From Nonomuraea polychroma (GTDB lineage Bacteria > Actinomycetota > Actinomycetes > Streptosporangiales > Streptosporangiaceae), in NCBI RefSeq assembly GCF_004011505.1, contig NZ_SAUN01000001.1, positions 2,914,001 through 2,978,000 on the forward strand: a DNA stretch of 64,000 bases, written 5' to 3'. Within the stretch, counting starts at the first letter, position 1, and each line of letters starts with the position of its first letter. Position numbers and translations under genes: made by a program. The notes under the pieces are model-generated. The model had not been told where the DNA came from and searched no databases. It was given only the letters and a program-made list of their open reading frames with translations. Of the stretch, positions 62,160 through 64,000 are shown piece after piece.

Positions 62160-63611
62160 ATGAGAATCTCGACCACAGCGCTGGCCGGCCTCGTCCTCGG
62201 GACGGCGCTGGCGGGCACCCTCCAGGCTCCGGTGGCCGCCGCGCCTCCGGCCCTGACGTGGGCCGGGTGCGGCGACGGCATGCAATGCGCCAAGCTGACC
62301 GTACCGATCGACTGGAGACACCCGCACGGCCGGAAGACCCGGGTCGACCTCGCGCGGATGCCCGCTCGCGACCCCGCGCGCAAGCTCGGCTCGCTCGTCG
62401 TCAACACCGGCGGCGGCGCGACCATCCAACCCGTACGCGCCACGCCCACGGTCGTCTCGGAGCTGACCGCCTGGTTCGACGTGGTCCTGATCGACCCCAG
62501 GGGCATGGGCGACAAGGGCAGCTCCGCGGCCGTCGAGTGCGACACACCGCAGCCGAGCATCGCGGGGCTGATCCTGGCGCCGGGCGAAGCCGGATGGCGC
62601 GCCCAGGCCAGGGCGAACGCCGCCTACGACGCCTCCTGCCGCAAGGCCATGGGCGCCGCCTACGCGGGCTTGACCTCCTGGCAGGTGGCCCACGACCTGG
62701 AGGCGCTGCGAGCCGCCCTTGGCGAACCCGAGCTGCGCTATTTCGGCAACTCGTACGGCACCGTGTACGGCCAGGCGTACCTGGAGCTGTTCCCCGCCAA
62801 GGTCGGCCGGATGGTACTCGACGGCGTCCCCGACCACACGCGGCCCTCGCTGGAACGCTGGCTGACGGAATACGCCCGCACCGAGGAACAGCAGCTGGGG
62901 CGCTTCCACGACTGGTGCAGGGCGGGCTGCGCGCTGGGCGGCGACGACGCGATCGAGGTGTTCGACAGGCTGCTCACCCGCGTCCCGCTCCCCGCGGGCA
63001 AGGGGACGGTGAGCAAGGAGGAGTTCCTTCTCGCGGTGAAGGAAGGGCTCGCCCCGCCCGTGTGGCCGCGCCTGGCCGCAGCGCTGCGCAAGGCCGCCGA
63101 CGGCGACGCGTCGGACCTGGCGAAGCTGCGGCCGCTCCCGCCGGAGTCTCCCGGGTACCCGGCCGGCGCGATGCTCTGCCATGACTTCATGCCCGGCCTG
63201 CCCGGATACCGGGAGTTCCAGGCCATCGAGTCGCGGCTGCGCGCGGTCGCACCCCGCATCGGCTGGATCCATGGCCGGTACCAGGTTGCCCGCTGCGTGG
63301 GCATGGGCAAGAGCCCCGCCTACCCGCCGCACCCGCTGCGGGCCGAGGGCGTGCCGCCGGTGCTGATCGCGATCGGCGACACGGACGCCAACACGCCGCA
63401 CTCCGGCGCCGAGCACCTGGCTGCGCAGATCCCCGGAGCGCGGGTGGTCAGGCACGGCGACGGGCACGCCGCGTACCTCATGCAGAGCGCGTCCGGGCTC
63501 GGGGCGACCTGCCTGCGCCGATACGTGCACGACTACCTGACCGCCGGCGCCCTGCCCCGGTCCGGGGCGCGCTGCCCCGGTGACCTGATGGCTAGGATTC
63601 CCCGGGGGTGA
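62160..63611 (+). CDS. Secreted alpha/beta hydrolase, tripeptidyl aminopeptidase type
   Basis: 483 residues with a signal peptide (about 1-27), the nucleophile S198 in GNSYGTVYG, D409 in GDTDANTP and H436 in GDGHAAYL; the C-terminal TAP-like domain (about 395-475) with cysteines typical of the secreted SlpD/TAP family. It removes tripeptides from protein N-termini in relatives. Cysteines at C37, C43, C128, C160, C253, C257, C340, C379 suit disulfides. ATG 62160 follows GGGCGAGG. A membrane protein gene starts 7 bp after its stop. Confidence 0.85.
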   Translation: MRISTTALAGLVLGTALAGTLQAPVAAAPPALTWAGCGDGMQCAKLTVPIDWRHPHGRKTRVDLARMPARDPARKLGSLVVNTGGGATIQPVRATPTVVSELTAWFDVVLIDPRGMGDKGSSAAVECDTPQPSIAGLILAPGEAGWRAQARANAAYDASCRKAMGAAYAGLTSWQVAHDLEALRAALGEPELRYFGNSYGTVYGQAYLELFPAKVGRMVLDGVPDHTRPSLERWLTEYARTEEQQLGRFHDWCRAGCALGGDDAIEVFDRLLTRVPLPAGKGTVSKEEFLLAVKEGLAPPVWPRLAAALRKAADGDASDLAKLRPLPPESPGYPAGAMLCHDFMPGLPGYREFQAIESRLRAVAPRIGWIHGRYQVARCVGMGKSPAYPPHPLRAEGVPPVLIAIGDTDANTPHSGAEHLAAQIPGARVVRHGDGHAAYLMQSASGLGATCLRRYVHDYLTAGALPRSGARCPGDLMARIPRG

Positions 63612-63618
63612 ACCGAGT

Positions 63619-64000
63619 GTGATCGGAGCCTGGCGGAAGCTGCCCGCGCTCGCGCAGGACGCCGCGCTGGCCCTGCTCACGACACTGGTGACCGCGGGGT
63701 ATCCGCTGCTGGGCGCTCCCGGCGGGCACACGTTCCTGTGGGTGATGCTGGTCTGCGCGGTGTGCGCGCCGCTGGCCGCACGCCGCCGCCTGCCGCTGAC
63801 GGCCGCGCTGGTCACGGGCGCGGTCGTCGTGCTCGCGCGGCTGCTCCATCAGCCGGAGGTAGGCGCATGGGTGACGGTGGCGGCGTTCGCCTCGGCCGCC
63901 TACCATCGCGACCATGACCGGTGGCTGCCCGCGGTGGCCGCGACCTGCTGGCTGGTCGCGCTCGACCTCGCGTACGGCGGGACCATGGAGGATCCGTCCG
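63619..64000 (+). CDS. Sensor histidine kinase-type membrane head, partial
   Basis: The visible 127 codons encode four membrane segments (about 15-35, 38-52, 55-75, 85-120) with short loops, the pattern of the N-terminal domain of actinobacterial sensor histidine kinases. The rest lies outside. GTG 63619 follows GGGGGTGA 8 bases earlier and lies 7 bp after the peptidase stop, so it is probably co-transcribed. No catalytic motif is visible, hence the limited confidence. Confidence 0.5.
   Translation, partial: MIGAWRKLPALAQDAALALLTTLVTAGYPLLGAPGGHTFLWVMLVCAVCAPLAARRRLPLTAALVTGAVVVLARLLHQPEVGAWVTVAAFASAAYHRDHDRWLPAVAATCWLVALDLAYGGTMEDPS

Noticed and set aside
60365..63611. Biosynthetic gene cluster around the P450
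   Set aside because: No synthase, NRPS, PKS or terpene cyclase is present, and the P450 is frameshifted.
61860..63815. 651-codon minus-strand frame
   Set aside because: Antisense to the TAP-type peptidase, whose signal peptide and triad are plain on the plus strand.

Overview
The window reads as chromosomal DNA of a high-GC filamentous actinomycete, probably of the Streptosporangiales (Nonomuraea-like). The reasons are very high GC with strong third-position bias, many GTG starts and 1-8 bp gene overlaps, DtxR/IdeR-type iron boxes, a RamB/ScfR-type regulator divergent from isocitrate lyase, an LCP cell-wall protein, a PASTA-less Ser/Thr kinase and a GpgS-type glucosyltransferase. The genus is an inference. 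No rRNA, tRNA, CRISPR array or phage was found.

Layout. 0-9 kb: a partial ABC-F ATPase, TetR and a convergent MFS exporter with a palindromic operator; a double iron box shared by a DUF2470 gene and a divergent ribosomal protein S4 gene; a decayed LtrA gene; a NaChBac-like channel with a TGDDW filter; a TnpB-related RuvC protein without TnpA. 9-19 kb: TetR plus a DrrAB-type ABC pair around a perfect 31-bp operator, a leaderless-looking cytosolic subtilase, a P450 scrap, a membrane spermidine-synthase-like protein preceded by a hairpin-rich element resembling an IS200/IS605 end, an LCP protein, a zinc metallopeptidase and LysR. 20-27 kb: a two-component system facing a LolA/RseB-like protein and ABC operon across an array of five CTGAGA half-sites; a Ser/Thr kinase. 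27-36 kb: a sugar island with GH4, DeoR, PfkB kinase, a lipoprotein sugar importer (SBP and two permeases) and a secreted PIG-L/CBM9-like deacetylase. 36-43 kb: period-40 repeats, YcnI copper protein, an ABC-2 exporter whose first gene has no ordinary start codon, a DUF3052 remnant, an HSL-type hydrolase and an iron-box-controlled siderophore-interacting protein. 43-48 kb: isocitrate lyase, RamB-like regulator, GpgS and an acyl-CoA dehydrogenase. 48-64 kb: paired membrane proteins, a MerR/beta-lactamase-fold pair, a five-gene operon (RHH protein, DUF4097, ABC ATPase, permease, DUF1707) under three copies of a 15-bp operator, an uncharacterised probable carbohydrate-active protein, TetR, a frameshifted P450, a TAP-type secreted peptidase and the start of a sensor kinase.

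How the genes work together. Three themes stand out. (1) Iron: two DtxR-type sites control DUF2470/S4 and the siderophore-interacting protein. (2) Carbon: the 27-36 kb island looks like a route in which an extracellular deacetylase trims an acetylated sugar, the ABC importer takes it up, and GH4 plus PfkB degrade it under DeoR; aceA and its RamB-like regulator handle acetate and fatty-acid carbon. (3) Envelope sensing: five separate ABC-export or two-component modules each sit beside their own regulator and operator, and the RHH-DUF4097-ABC-DUF1707 operon is the least understood of them. Most annotations rest on motif recognition in the translated sequence; no database search was run.
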